A stretch of 64,000 nucleotides of DNA, from NCBI GenBank assembly GCA_011391085.1, contig JAABRD010000006.1, positions 1 to 64,000 on the forward strand, given 5' to 3'. The position numbers and the translations under genes are program-made. Below, in pieces: positions 9,078 through 18,931 of the stretch. A model generated the notes under the pieces. It was not told the DNA's origin and searched no databases. It saw only the letters and a program-made list of their open reading frames with translations. Numbering within the stretch: position 1 is the first letter of the stretch; the number at the start of each line of letters is the position of its first letter. This stretch comes from Thiotrichaceae bacterium (GTDB lineage: Bacteria; Pseudomonadota; Gammaproteobacteria; Beggiatoales; Beggiatoaceae).

Positions 9078-10193
9078 TCATTCACAAGTCCCCTCTTCAG
9101 GTACGGGCCCTTCTTTAAAGCGTTTTCCAAACGCACTTAGTATAGACTTTGGATTGTCGGCTATTTTAACACTTAACCAATACGTTGTCTTATTTTCATG
9201 GTGTTCTTCCGTTTTCACCTCATTATAACCTTTTGCCTGTAGTTCTTTGACACGACGTACCACATTTTCCTTATTTTCAAATACGCCCAATGAAATTGCA
9301 TTATTTGGTTCTATCGCTTGACCCGTGACACCCTGCTGGGTAAGACGTTGTACCACACGAGTGGCCGCTTGTCGACTCGCTAACGAAGGCAAATACACCC
9401 ATGTCTTTGTGGGTACAGGAATTTCCCGATTTTTTACCTCCACACTGACTTTTTCTTGATTTTTCAACCAGTCTGCCACTTTTTTCGCTTCTGCCAATGG
9501 CAGATAGGGGCCTGCTTTAAAACAAGTCATTGAACTGGCTTTTTTTACCGGCGCCTGTACCGCTTTTATCGGTGCTTGTGCCGCCGGGGCCACTTTAACT
9601 TCTTCTGCCAAGGGCGAATTTTTAGGCTTTGAAGTATTTTCTAATACCGGCGCCGGTGGACTCGACGAAGCCACTACGGTATGCGTGGCCCCAGTGGTGG
9701 AATCCGTTGACACTTTACCAACGTTTTTTCCATGGTTAACGTCTTGACGGTTCTGATGTGTGTCAGCACTTTCACGGAGGGCGCCACTATTTTCAAATGA
9801 TCCATGTTTTTCTGAGACATTCGTATCATTATTATACACAGAAGTCATTTTTCCCGTCAACAACTCTTTACCCTCCGTTGCCATCGGTTTTTCATCACCC
9901 TCCTTAATTTCTACCGCCTCCACTGGGGCAAGGGCATTTGTCTTAGAAGGGTTATCCGTTGACACCTGCCCATGACTTATTTTATCACTTGCCGAAGCAG
10001 ATGCAACATTATTAACCGAATGGGATTCATTTAACAATACCAAATGTGGCAAGTCTGACACAGGCGGTTCCTCAGATGGCACGTCTTTGATAAAATCTGA
10101 TGGTTGCCAAGGCAACCACGACGGCAACCAGGATAACTGCCACCCCAAAAATACGATATTTGCCAATAACAATAATAATGCCAAACTTCTCAC
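9078..10193 (-). CDS. SPOR-domain protein, membrane-anchored
   Basis: 371 residues. A single N-terminal hydrophobic segment (LALLLLLANIVFLGWQLSWL) is followed by a long low-complexity linker rich in Ser, Ala, Pro, Glu and Lys (about 45-230). A C-terminal SPOR-type domain follows (MTCFKAGPYLPLAEAKKVAD to VKTEEHHENKTTYWLSVKI). SPOR domains bind denuded septal peptidoglycan. The start overlaps the coaX stop by four bases (ATGA), so it is probably translated in the same operon. In many gammaproteobacteria a SPOR gene follows coaX, which supports the pairing. Confidence 0.8.
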   Translation of the reverse strand: MRSLALLLLLANIVFLGWQLSWLPSWLPWQPSDFIKDVPSEEPPVSDLPHLVLLNESHSVNNVASASASDKISHGQVSTDNPSKTNALAPVEAVEIKEGDEKPMATEGKELLTGKMTSVYNNDTNVSEKHGSFENSGALRESADTHQNRQDVNHGKNVGKVSTDSTTGATHTVVASSSPPAPVLENTSKPKNSPLAEEVKVAPAAQAPIKAVQAPVKKASSMTCFKAGPYLPLAEAKKVADWLKNQEKVSVEVKNREIPVPTKTWVYLPSLASRQAATRVVQRLTQQGVTGQAIEPNNAISLGVFENKENVVRRVKELQAKGYNEVKTEEHHENKTTYWLSVKIADNPKSILSAFGKRFKEGPVPEEGTCE

Positions 10194-10951
10194 CGTGCCA
10201 CCCTCTCTACCATTACCGCCAAACCTTGTAACACCAAATCAGGAATTTGTCGACAGGGGATTGACAAGAACGGCACCATGGCTGGCGCATGACCACCTGT
10301 CAAAATTAAGGAAATTGCCTGCCCTTTCTTTTCCCATTCCCGTATCACATATTCTATCCCACCTGCAACAGCATATAAAGAACCTAATGCAATACCTGAC
10401 TGAGTATCATAAGCCAACAGGTTACCATTATCAACTTGATTTACCCCTTTTGTCAACTGTGCTAACGCATAAGTATCCTTCAATAAAGCATGACGCATAG
10501 TCGTCACTCCCGGCATAATCACCCCACCTTGATGTACCCCCATATCTGATATTATATCTAACGTTAACGCTGTGCCACAATCCGCCACACAAAGCCATGC
10601 TTTTTCCAAATGATAGGCGCCTACCATCGCTAACCATCGATCCACGCCCAACTGCTTAGGATTTTTATACCCATTTTTCACACCACATTCAGAGTCTGAC
10701 GTTTCTACAAAAATGGGCATGAATCCCCAGCATTCTTTGGTCCAATCAATTAATGTGTTGGCCCATTGCGGCCCTGCTACATTGGCTACCCACACTGCGG
10801 TTATGTCTAAACCTGACAGGTCTCGCAGCCCCGTCAGGTTTGGCCCCTTATCATCCCTCTTATAAAAAAATCGCCCCTGTGGCCCCAATTGGCCCCGTTC
10901 TAAAGTGGCCCACTTAATACAACTGTTGCCAATGTCTATTAGTAATATCAT
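10190..10951 (-). CDS. coaX: Type III pantothenate kinase
   Basis: 253 residues from the ATG at 10951. The first step of coenzyme A synthesis is assigned from the ASKHA-fold blocks MILLIDIGNSCIKWA (phosphate 1), GVDRWLAMVGA and VADCGTALTLDII (catalytic Asp and phosphate 2), HQGGVIMPG and LILTGGHAP. An in-frame start 33 bases upstream adds an unlikely hydrophobic stretch, so 10951 is preferred. It is translationally coupled to the SPOR gene. Confidence 0.95.
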   Translation of the reverse strand: MILLIDIGNSCIKWATLERGQLGPQGRFFYKRDDKGPNLTGLRDLSGLDITAVWVANVAGPQWANTLIDWTKECWGFMPIFVETSDSECGVKNGYKNPKQLGVDRWLAMVGAYHLEKAWLCVADCGTALTLDIISDMGVHQGGVIMPGVTTMRHALLKDTYALAQLTKGVNQVDNGNLLAYDTQSGIALGSLYAVAGGIEYVIREWEKKGQAISLILTGGHAPAMVPFLSIPCRQIPDLVLQGLAVMVERVAR

Positions 10952-11041
10952 AATCCTAAAAAATGAGGAATAATGAAGAAACAATAATAAAATACGAAAA
11001 TATCACCACCAATCAAGACTCCAATTCCCATAAATTTGTAT

Positions 11042-11192
11042 GATGGACTAGAGGCTTCAGCCGCAATGCTATTCAGTTAAGGAAAACAGCCCCTGAAATG
11101 AATCGCCAGGTGGACTAGAGGCTTCAGCCGGTGGGGGACGGAACCAAATTGAAATCACGGGCCTGCCCACCGGCTAAAGCCTCTAGTCCACC
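11042..11192. repeat. GGACTAGAGGCTTCAGCCG palindromic repeats
   Basis: Two copies of the dispersed GGACTAGAGGCTTCAGCCG end and one inverted CCGGCTAAAGCCTCTAGTCC end fill the gap between prfA and coaX. A truncated first copy at 11042 is joined to AATGCTATTCAGTTAAGG, part of the second nested repeat type. The copy at 11111-11192 is a complete inverted pair. Confidence 0.75.
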
Positions 11193-11246
11193 AAGATATT
11201 TCTGAGAGGAGTTCCAGAAACGGAGTTTCTCTCACCTACCAAACAC

Positions 11247-12329
11247 CTACTCCCCCAACTTCGCCAACAAATCCATCTGATGTTCATGTCTCAGAGGTTC
11301 AATCAAACCATTCAAATCTCCTTCTAACACCCCAGCGAGTTTATACAAAGTCAAATTAATTCGATGATCAGTCACGCGCCCTTGCGGAAAATTATACGTC
11401 CTAATTCTCTCCGAACGGTCCCCACTGCCTACCAAATTCCGCCGCGTAGCCGCTTGTTCCGCCTCCTGACGATCACGTTCCGCTTTCAACAAACGCGACT
11501 GTAACAATCCCATCGCCCGCGCCCGGTTCTTATGTTGAGAACGTTCATCTTGACACTCCACCACAATACCAGATGGTAAATGCGTAATCCGAATCGCCGA
11601 TTCCGTCTTATTCACATGTTGCCCACCAGCCCCTGAAGAACGATAAGTATCTACTTTCAAATCGGCAGGATTAATGATGATCTCATTGACTAAGGAAACT
11701 TCTGGAAGGATCGCAACAGTACAGGCAGAGGTATGAATACGACCCTGTGCTTCCGTTTCAGGCACCCGTTGCACCCGATGTCCGCCTGACTCAAATTTGA
11801 ACCGCGAATAAACCCCTTGCCCACTGATACGCATAATGATTTCCTTGTAACCTCCATGTTCGCCTTGATTTTCACTGAGAATCTCCACTTGCCACCTCTG
11901 CTGTTCGGCATAACGACCATACATACGGGCCAAATCGCCTGCAAATAAAGCCGCCTCATCTCCTCCTGTCCCCGCCCGAATTTCTAAAAAAGTGTTATTG
12001 TTATCATCTGGGTCTTGAGGCAACAATAACAACTGCAATTCCTGTTCTAAACGTCCCTCCTCCGTCTGGGCTTGTTTCAACTCCTCCTCTGCCAGTGCCC
12101 GCAATTCGGCATCTTCATCCGACAACATCGGTTTTGCAGAAGCGATAACATCCAAATTTTTGCGATACCTCTGAAAACATTCCACCACCGGTTGAATATC
12201 TGCATATTCTTTGGACAAGTTACGAAATTTTTCTTGATTGGCAATCACCCCAGGGTCTGCCAACAACGCATTCAGTTCTTCTAAACGGTCCGTGAGATTT
12301 TCTAATTTGGTACGAATTGAATCTTTCAT
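11247..12329 (-). CDS. prfA: Peptide chain release factor 1
   Basis: 360 residues, the standard length of RF1. The peptidyl-tRNA hydrolysis loop is [20 protein letters not shown], with the universally conserved GGQ. The region corresponding to the PxT anticodon-like element, [17 protein letters not shown], fits RF1 (UAA/UAG) rather than RF2. There is no programmed frameshift. hemA and hemK, frequent neighbours, are not adjacent here. Confidence 0.97.
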   Translation of the reverse strand: MKDSIRTKLENLTDRLEELNALLADPGVIANQEKFRNLSKEYADIQPVVECFQRYRKNLDVIASAKPMLSDEDAELRALAEEELKQAQTEEGRLEQELQLLLLPQDPDDNNNTFLEIRAGTGGDEAALFAGDLARMYGRYAEQQRWQVEILSENQGEHGGYKEIIMRISGQGVYSRFKFESGGHRVQRVPETEAQGRIHTSACTVAILPEVSLVNEIIINPADLKVDTYRSSGAGGQHVNKTESAIRITHLPSGIVVECQDERSQHKNRARAMGLLQSRLLKAERDRQEAEQAATRRNLVGSGDRSERIRTYNFPQGRVTDHRINLTLYKLAGVLEGDLNGLIEPLRHEHQMDLLAKLGE

Positions 12330-12431
12330 TGATGAATATAATTTTATGAATAAATGCCAGCCTATCTACTATATATGATAAGTTACCCAACATACAACCC
12401 TACAAAACAAAATCCAGATGTCCAGGAATCC

Positions 12432-12454
12432 AAAGCGTAGCTTTGGACTCATGG
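12432..12454. repeat. TCCAAAGCGTAGCTTTGGACTC palindrome
   Basis: A short palindrome in the gap upstream of prfA. The same unit is found at 22576-22600, 32078-32107 and 60866-60893, and inside uvrA at 24698-24726. Confidence 0.65.
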
Positions 12455-12582
12455 AGTCTAATTATCTAATTGACCCCTAAATCTAAAGTGTGCTAAAATA
12501 ACTGCAAAGTACCATTTTAAAAATGTCATTTTAGTAAACAATTTAAAAACCTCAAAAACTCACAAACAGCGGTGTAATAAAC

Positions 12583-14097
12583 ATGGCCATTTTCAAATGT
12601 GACAACTGCGACCATTCGCAACAAAACGTTCCAGATAAACATCTCGGTAAAAAAGGCAAATGTCCCAAATGTCAAACCGTGGGCATAATCAAAGCAAAGC
12701 CATCAGGTCTATTCAATGACCTCCCTTCCGCATTCAAACCACAAGGTTCGGCCACTACGTCTGCTTCCGTTCCATCTAAACCCAATTCTTCTAGCGCCGA
12801 GAAAATAACCAAAACGGCTATTTTTAAATGTGACAACTGCGGCCATTCACAAAATGTTTCTGACAAATTGTTGGGCAAAAAAGCCAAATGTCCAAAATGT
12901 CAAACTTTGGGCTTGATTCAAGCAGGTACACAAAAAACATTGCCATCTTCACCTACAACGACGCCAACGAAAGTGAAAAAGGAGACTTCTACGCCACCCA
13001 CTTCATCAACACTTCCTTCGCCATCGTCAAATATATCATTTGCAGACTACCTTAACCAAGTGGCAACTGTGAGTCGCAAGACTCAAACCACGGAGAACAA
13101 TGTGCAACCTTCTCGTCAAACCACGTCTGACAATTTTGCTGGGATAGCCAGTCATATTGACAATTGGTTATCCATGTTCAACCAAAAAACTTCCCAATTT
13201 GCTGAATCATTGACTCAATTGTCTAGTCCACCCGCAGAGGAGGCAACGACGACGCCACCGAAACCGTCTGCTACCACTTCTCCACCCAAACCTGCAAAAG
13301 CTAAATCGACACCGCCACCTTCAGCAGAACCTTCGCCACCTGTTCCTGTGACAGAAGAAGCTATCAACGACATAGAACCTCTGGTGAAGTGGTTTTATAA
13401 CAAAGGTGTCAAACTAGAAGTTGTCGAAGCCGACAGAGATAACGCCTACTTTTTTGAAGTGGCACTGCAACTAGGCGACCATTATGAAGCATTGGAGAAA
13501 CTAATCAAACAAATTCGCTGGAGTTTGACCAATCGCAAACAATCCAATGGTAAAGCTACGATAAACTTTTCTTCTGAACCACCACCCAGAGTCGACATCC
13601 TTCGACAATTTTGTCAAGAATTATATCAACGTGCTTTTCTCACTGAAAGACCACGCTATCCGGGTAACGCCAAGGTCGTGTTACATCTCCAAAACGCGCC
13701 TAAAATCAACCGATTTTTTACCGGCGCCTGGTTAGAACAATATGTTTTTGCCAAACTCATCTCCTTGTTTTCCAAACAATCGGCGAAATACGCCTGTTTG
13801 CGCAGTTTCCTCACCATCTTCCCCAACCACGAAGGCAAGTTTGAAGCGGATGTTTTTTTACTCTTCAAAAACGTGCCCCTGTGGATAGAATGCAAATCCG
13901 GTGAATTTCGGAAAGACATCGAAAAGTATTCCAAAATTCGCGCTAAATTAGGACTCCGCAAAGACAACTTGTTATTGATTGTTCTAGGTATTTCGGACAA
14001 AGATGCCCAAGGGATGACCAGTATGTTTGACATTACCGTGGTTAATGAAAAAATGTTTATGCCACATATTGCTAAATTGTTCAACTTGCCCGAATAG
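12583..14097 (+). CDS. Two zinc ribbons + linker + PD-(D/E)XK nuclease-like domain
   Basis: 504 residues. Two copies of a small zinc ribbon of the pattern C-x2-C ... L-G-K-K-x-K-C-P-K-C lie at about 5-32 and 83-110. A low-complexity Pro/Ser/Thr/Lys linker follows (about 115-265). The C-terminal third has the layout of a PD-(D/E)XK nuclease: GAWLEQYVFAKL (Glu), KFEADVFLLF (Asp) and LWIECKSGEF (E-x-K). It resembles the nuclease half of DUF1887/Card1 proteins, but no CARF domain is present. DNA or RNA cleavage is inferred. No CRISPR array or modification gene lies nearby. It could be a stand-alone defence or repair nuclease. Confidence 0.6.
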   Translation: MAIFKCDNCDHSQQNVPDKHLGKKGKCPKCQTVGIIKAKPSGLFNDLPSAFKPQGSATTSASVPSKPNSSSAEKITKTAIFKCDNCGHSQNVSDKLLGKKAKCPKCQTLGLIQAGTQKTLPSSPTTTPTKVKKETSTPPTSSTLPSPSSNISFADYLNQVATVSRKTQTTENNVQPSRQTTSDNFAGIASHIDNWLSMFNQKTSQFAESLTQLSSPPAEEATTTPPKPSATTSPPKPAKAKSTPPPSAEPSPPVPVTEEAINDIEPLVKWFYNKGVKLEVVEADRDNAYFFEVALQLGDHYEALEKLIKQIRWSLTNRKQSNGKATINFSSEPPPRVDILRQFCQELYQRAFLTERPRYPGNAKVVLHLQNAPKINRFFTGAWLEQYVFAKLISLFSKQSAKYACLRSFLTIFPNHEGKFEADVFLLFKNVPLWIECKSGEFRKDIEKYSKIRAKLGLRKDNLLLIVLGISDKDAQGMTSMFDITVVNEKMFMPHIAKLFNLPE

Positions 14098-14215
14098 AAA
14101 CAGTTCGACGCCACCACCCTGGTGGACTAGAGGCTTCAGCCGGTGCCGGCCAAAGCCCCCCACTCCACCGTCTTCATTCCAACAGTAGCAAAGCCACGCC
14201 TTGGATTCCTGGTTA

Positions 14216-16560
14216 TTATGCTTTGGACCGTTGGTTATTACGTCTCCCCCACAACTTCCTTATCAACGCATTCACATCCACTTCTATCCCAAAGAAGTTC
14301 GGATTGATTTTAATCACATCGTTGACGTTTTGCAAGACACTCTCCTCCGTTTTGTCTCCTAGCACACTTTCAATTTTGCGCAAAATCAACAGCATCTCGG
14401 CCTCATTGGCCTGGGGATTATGAATCGTGCCTAGCAAATCCTTGACGTGATAAACGGTGTCGCTGTCTTCGGGCGTGTAAGTGGCGATACCTTGTTTTTC
14501 CAAGTTCAATAAATGGGTGTAACTGACGGTGACTTCGGGATTATCGGGCAGGCAAATCTTCTCTTTGACCGTGAGTTTGGCAAAACTGTGGTGAATGTCT
14601 CGTAACACAAAAAGAATGATAGCTAAGTAGTCTCGTCGCTGTTGGCCCGTGACGTAAATATGGAGACGTTTGCTACTGTCAGTGGCTTGAATGAGGGCGG
14701 TAGTGTCAAACTTTTGGTCGTGAATCACCACACCCGTGCGCCAGCGTAAGTTGTTTTGGATGTCTTGGTGCATTCGCACGATAAACCGTGACATCACGGC
14801 TTTGGGGAGGAAGTCATAGTCTAGGACAAAATGCAAGGCGTGGGTATAGTCAAAGGAGAACGTGGGTTCTTGCACGGGGAACACATTGGGCAGGAGGAAT
14901 TGGTCCGCACCGACGGCATAGCCGAGTTCAAATTTTTTCAGGAGTTCCAGTAAATAGTCGTGTTTATGGCTAGGATAGAGGCGAGTATCCAGTAAGTCTT
15001 TGAGTTGACGAGTAAATAGCGTCCCTTGTTGTTGAATCACTTGAGGCGCAGTGATAAGTTTATAGACCGCTTCGGTCAACCATTTCGGATTGATGACATT
15101 GGTTTCGCGTAGCACTTTTTGGTCAAAGTGAATGACTAAACCTAAGTCGTGTAGGAAGTCAATGAGGGTTTGTTGTTCACTTTCACTGGTGATTTCATGC
15201 TGACGACAGAGGTCCAGGTAATGGTCATAACTGAGAAAATCTCGACCTTGGGTGCTGAATTGTTCCAAGGCTGTTTTGACTTGCCACCAGCGCGGAGGGA
15301 AGTGAGTTTGGACCAATTCGACTTGGGGAAGGGTTTGTTGAATGGCCTGTGTTAGCGCGTCGAGTCCTTCGCCCGTGCGACAGGAGAGACGACAGAAATG
15401 GGCAATATTGTATTTCTGCAAAGGTTGACGCGGTAAGTCAAAGCTGGGATTTTCGTCAATTTTGTTGATAACGAGGATGATGGGGGACTTATCGCCAAAA
15501 CTTTGGATATGTTTTAGCCAATAATCGGTTTTCGCTTCGCGGCGACTGTCTAGCACCAGCACGTAGAGGCTGCGTTTGGAGAGAAAGAATTGATGGGTGG
15601 CGTGATAATTTCTTGTCCGCCAAAGTCCCAGCAATGGAGTTTCACCGTGCCTCCTGATAAATGGGGACTGGCAGGGAGTGGCAGGTCTAGGGTATTGAGG
15701 TTGATTCCATGCGTTTGTGATTCGTTGGGGTCAAAGGCTTGTCCTAATAAACGTTTGAGTAGGGAAGTTTTGCCCGCGCCACCATCGCCTATCAGGAGGA
15801 GTTTGAGTTCGTTGAGGGGGCGATCTTGTTGAAATTCAAGCGCATTGTAGTAATCAATAATGGCTTGTCGGCCTTGTTTGACGATTTCTATTGGGGGAGT
15901 TTGGAACGGGTTGTCTACAACAGAAAGACCTTCCTCCAAAATACCAAGACCCCATTTGATCTCCAAATTTAGCTGAAGGAGTTCCTTAGAAAGGTGGGTT
16001 AATTGATTGCGACCCAAATAGAATTTTTGCAAGTGTAGTTGGCCAATTTCTCTGGGCAACTGGGTCAAGCGATTGTTGTCTAAATCTAGTATTTGCAAGT
16101 TTTGCAGTTGGCCAATTTCTTTAGGCAACTGGGTCAATTGAGTGTTGCCTAAGTCTAATACCCGCAAATTTTGTAGTTGCCCAATTTCTTCAGGCAACTG
16201 GGTCAATTGATTGGCAGCTAAACCCAATGTTTGCAAATTTTGCAGTTGGCCAATTTCTTTAGGTAACTGGGTCAATTGATTTTCCAACAAACTCAATACC
16301 TGCAAATTTTGCAATTGGCCAATTTCTTTAGGCAACTGAGTCAATTGATTATCTCTCAACCGCAATCTCTGCAAATTTTGTAGTTGGACAAGTTCCTTAG
16401 GCAATTCAGTCAACTGGCATTCATGTGACCCTAAGCCAATCACTTGTCCCCTATTATCAACTTGATAGCCAACAGAAAACTCACCGATTTTGTCTAATCG
16501 CAACAGTTTTTCACCAATGCGTTTTTCAAGTTGTGCAATGATGTCTAAATCGTTGGACAT
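14216..16560 (-). pseudogene. LRR-Roc-COR (ROCO) GTPase, one-base frameshift
   Basis: The N-terminal frame (16560 downward) has about eight leucine-rich repeats of the form LTQLPKEIGQLQNLQ, then the Roc GTPase P-loop LLLIGDGGAGKTSLLKRLL and switch block WDFGGQEI. Near 15604-15610 the frame changes. The other frame continues with HATHQFFLSKRSLYVLVLD and VINKIDENPSF (the G4 region, NKxD) and the COR domain to 14216. The family consensus across the junction implies one missing base in an ATT/TAT run. Joined, the protein would be about 780 residues and full length. It is a recent inactivation or a sequencing indel. ROCO proteins are large signalling GTPases of unknown bacterial role. Confidence 0.85.
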
Positions 16561-16575
16561 GAGTAGTTCCTTTTT

Positions 16576-16669
16576 GTGGTCTGAATCAGAATTTGCAGAA
16601 TTTTAGAATTTTCAGAATGAGTTGTCAAATAGTTTCGGTTCATTCTTTCATTCTGATTCTGACAGATAA
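16576..16669. repeat. TA-island palindromic spacer (GAATCAGAATT type)
   Basis: An imperfect palindrome with GAATCAGAATTTGCAGAATT on one side and CATTCTGATTCTGAC on the other. Related copies precede the toxin-antitoxin operons at 17448-17582, 18288-18412, 19164-19280, 19976-20166 and 21476-21566. This copy precedes the ROCO gene. Confidence 0.7.
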
Positions 16670-16778
16670 GTTTAGTCAGGGGCTTAGAATAACTAAAGGG
16701 GAGGAAAAACTCAAGTTTCCTCTTTCCTCCTCCTACTCAGAAAGTGTTTCCAAAACGGCTGATGGAATTGGATTATCT

Positions 16779-17159
16779 TCAACTCGGAACAAACGAGATA
16801 ATTTTTAACCCGTCAATCACCTGAAAATGTTTGACATTCGCGGTTACCAGGGGGAGACCATGCCATAACGCCGTTGACCCGATTAACGCATCCGCCAGGG
16901 TGAGTGAATGGCTATGATAATAATGTTCAACCAATTGTGTCGCTTGCGTAGAAATTATCTCGTTAACCTGTAATATTTGTGCGTTCCACGCTGTTAAAGT
17001 CTCATTCAAGATAACCAGTTCTTTTTTGTTTCTAGTACCTTGGATTAACTCGATATAAGTAATCGCCGACAAAGAAATGTCCTCAAACCCATCTAACCAA
17101 ACCAAAGCATTAGGATTGCCGCGGATACACCAGATTAAAAAGTCCGTGTCTAATAACAT
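16779..17159 (-). CDS. VapC-like PIN-domain toxin
   Basis: 126 residues with PIN-domain acidic residues at LLDTDFLIW (first Asp), AITYIELIQGT (Glu) and LTLADALIGSTALWHGLPLVTANVKHF (the later Asp and Asn positions). VapC toxins are Mg-dependent RNases that cut tRNA or rRNA. The start overlaps the stop of the upstream antitoxin gene, the usual coupled order antitoxin then toxin. Which RNA is cut cannot be predicted. Confidence 0.88.
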   Translation of the reverse strand: MLLDTDFLIWCIRGNPNALVWLDGFEDISLSAITYIELIQGTRNKKELVILNETLTAWNAQILQVNEIISTQATQLVEHYYHSHSLTLADALIGSTALWHGLPLVTANVKHFQVIDGLKIISFVPS

Positions 17160-17422
17160 CAGTAACGTGGCTTCCTTAGTTGTCGTACATAATTTTCAAC
17201 GTCTTGCATCTCCTCTCGGTCTTTCCAAAGACCAATTAGTGGTTGTTCGGAACGTTTGAGAGATGGGGAGGCAGTTTTAGGCAAAATGTGTGTTTTCACC
17301 AGTTTATCCACTTGGGTGGGTGCCTTGGCTAACTTTGCCAATTCTTCTTGCACAATTTGTCGAATCAATGGTTCTAACACACTTGATGATTCGGACCAGT
17401 TTAAAACAACGGATTGAGACAT
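17159..17422 (-). CDS. Antitoxin partner of the PIN toxin at 16779-17159
   Basis: 87 residues from ATG 17422, chosen because GAAAGGAAATTT precedes it at a good distance and because the paralogue at 18910-19140 starts at the same MSQS. The N-terminal half (MSQSVVLNWSESSSVLEPLI, then RQIVQEELAKL) is nearly the same as in that paralogue, while the C-terminal half differs. The family is not one of the classical VapB folds that can be named by eye; the role is inferred from position and overlap. Confidence 0.7.
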   Translation of the reverse strand: MSQSVVLNWSESSSVLEPLIRQIVQEELAKLAKAPTQVDKLVKTHILPKTASPSLKRSEQPLIGLWKDREEMQDVENYVRQLRKPRY

Positions 17423-17447
17423 AAAAATTTCCTTTCGGGTTGAGTGG

Positions 17448-17582
17448 TGGTCTGAATTAGAATTGGAAGACATGGAGTGTCAAATCATTCTGTTAATTTT
17501 TTAATTCTGTCAACTCTGATTGAATGGTGTCTGAATCAGAATTTGCGGGATTTCAGAATGTTATCGAACCAATATGACCGCT
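17448..17582. repeat. TA-island palindromic spacer
   Basis: The same GAATCAGAATT-type repeat, upstream of the antitoxin at 17159-17422. It is partly duplicated: two left-end copies, with TTAATTCTGTCAACTCTGATTG between them. Confidence 0.6.
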
Positions 17583-17622
17583 TTTCATTCAGGAAAATGG
17601 GTTGCAGATAGCTAACCGGTTT

Positions 17623-17997
17623 TCAATTCGTTGCCCCCCCTTGCATATCCTCGGAATACAGAATAGCACAATGACTATCGAGTGCCGTCGCCACCATCAG
17701 ACTATCCCAAAATGATAACCGATAATGTTGGCGCAGGTTTGAGGCTGTCAAGCAAGTTGCCACCGTCAACTGCTGAACCTGACAAGTTGCCGAAATTTGA
17801 CGAATAAACACCGTAATTTCATCCTCAGTATAATGATATTTCCGCCACAGATTGAAACTGACTTCGTTAATCACCTGCGTACTGATAACCACCTCTTCAT
17901 TTTCAATCAACTTACGTGCCCGTTCGGATTTATCGCTACCATCAGCAATCGCGGCATAAATCCAGAGATTGGAATCTATAAAACCACAGTTATTCAT
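17623..17997 (-). CDS. PIN-domain toxin, second pair
   Basis: About 124 residues from the ATG at 17997. PIN acidic residues lie in GFIDSNLWIYA (Asp), STQVINEVSFNL (Glu) and LSFWDSLMVATAL (Asp). It overlaps the preceding antitoxin gene by eight bases. An upstream in-frame start at 18054 would lie inside the antitoxin and is not supported by homology. Sequence similarity to the other PIN toxins of the island is low, so these are not simple duplicates. Confidence 0.85.
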   Translation of the reverse strand: MNNCGFIDSNLWIYAAIADGSDKSERARKLIENEEVVISTQVINEVSFNLWRKYHYTEDEITVFIRQISATCQVQQLTVATCLTASNLRQHYRLSFWDSLMVATALDSHCAILYSEDMQGGATN

Positions 17998-18271
17998 AGA
18001 CTTCCTCTCGTGAAAACGGTTTGATATTCTCCAATTGACGCGGAAAAATATCACTTATTTGGCGTTTCTGGACCTGGCCGGGAGTTTCCTGGTCAGTGCC
18101 CTCAAAACTTTTCAACGGCGCATGAGTGGCAAAGAAATCGACGGTCTGTGGTGAGGGCTTGAGATTTAACAGTTGTTCAATCTTCAACCAATCTCGATAG
18201 TCAATTTGCACGGCTATTGGCCATTGTTGGTCATCCGTGACAATCTTTTTGTCAATCGTTAAATAACTCAT
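17990..18271 (-). CDS. Antitoxin partner of the PIN toxin at 17623-17997
   Basis: 93 residues, MSYLTIDKKIVTDDQQWPIA onward, containing VQIDYRDWLKIEQLL, a pattern seen in small antitoxins that accompany PIN toxins. Assignment rests on size, overlap with the toxin start and island context. No DNA-binding motif can be named with confidence. Confidence 0.65.
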   Translation of the reverse strand: MSYLTIDKKIVTDDQQWPIAVQIDYRDWLKIEQLLNLKPSPQTVDFFATHAPLKSFEGTDQETPGQVQKRQISDIFPRQLENIKPFSREEVYE

Positions 18272-18287
18272 GGTTGGGTCTCTTTTA

Positions 18288-18412
18288 GAGGTCTGAATCA
18301 GAATTGAAAGACATTTTAGAATTGGAAGACATGGGTTGTCAAATTAATTTGGTTTATTCTTTCATTCTGAAAATTCTCTAATTCTGAAAATTCTGATTCT
18401 GACAGATTAAGT
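18288..18412. repeat. TA-island palindromic spacer
   Basis: A full-length copy of the GAATCAGAATT...AATTCTGATTCTGACAG palindromic repeat, directly upstream of the antitoxin at 17990-18271. Confidence 0.7.
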
Positions 18413-18526
18413 TTAGTCTGAATCGCAGATTGCCACAGATGAGGCGGATTAAGCGGAAGAAAGGGGAGGAGTTATCTGCATCATTCGTGGTCATCTGCTT
18501 CATTTAAGAGGGTTGCTTAATGTGGG

Positions 18527-18931
18527 TCAAGTCAACTCATCTAACTGAAACAATGTCAAACCCGTCACTCGATTGAAATGTTTAACATTCAAAGTCGCCA
18601 ATGGCAATTCATATACCATAGCAGTGGCAGCAATAAATACGTCACGTATTTCTATAACCTGATTCTTACCTTTTAGGTCTCGGTAAATGTTGGCAGCTTG
18701 TTTGGCAATTTCCAAATGAAAGGGCAAAATGGTAAATAGCTTTAACAACTCTTGCACTTCCTGTTGCTTAGAAAATGGTGTGGCACCCGCCCATAATTCA
18801 AAGGCGACCACCGTTGAGGTATACAGAATCTGCCTGTTTTCTAATCGAAACAAAAGACTTTGAGATTTCTGTTGTTTGCGCAAATGTTCAATGATGATGG
18901 AAGTATCCACTAAAACTTTTCGATGGCCCAT
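18527..18931 (-). CDS. VapC-like PIN-domain toxin, third pair
   Basis: 134 residues: KVLVDTSIIIEHLR (first Asp), STVVAFELWAGA (Glu), EIRDVFIAATAMVYELPLAT (Asp) and LNVKHF near the end. This is a typical type II VapC. Its start lies 22 bases inside the end of the upstream antitoxin gene, a coupled arrangement. It is moderately similar to the toxin at 16779-17159. Confidence 0.9.
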   Translation of the reverse strand: MGHRKVLVDTSIIIEHLRKQQKSQSLLFRLENRQILYTSTVVAFELWAGATPFSKQQEVQELLKLFTILPFHLEIAKQAANIYRDLKGKNQVIEIRDVFIAATAMVYELPLATLNVKHFNRVTGLTLFQLDELT

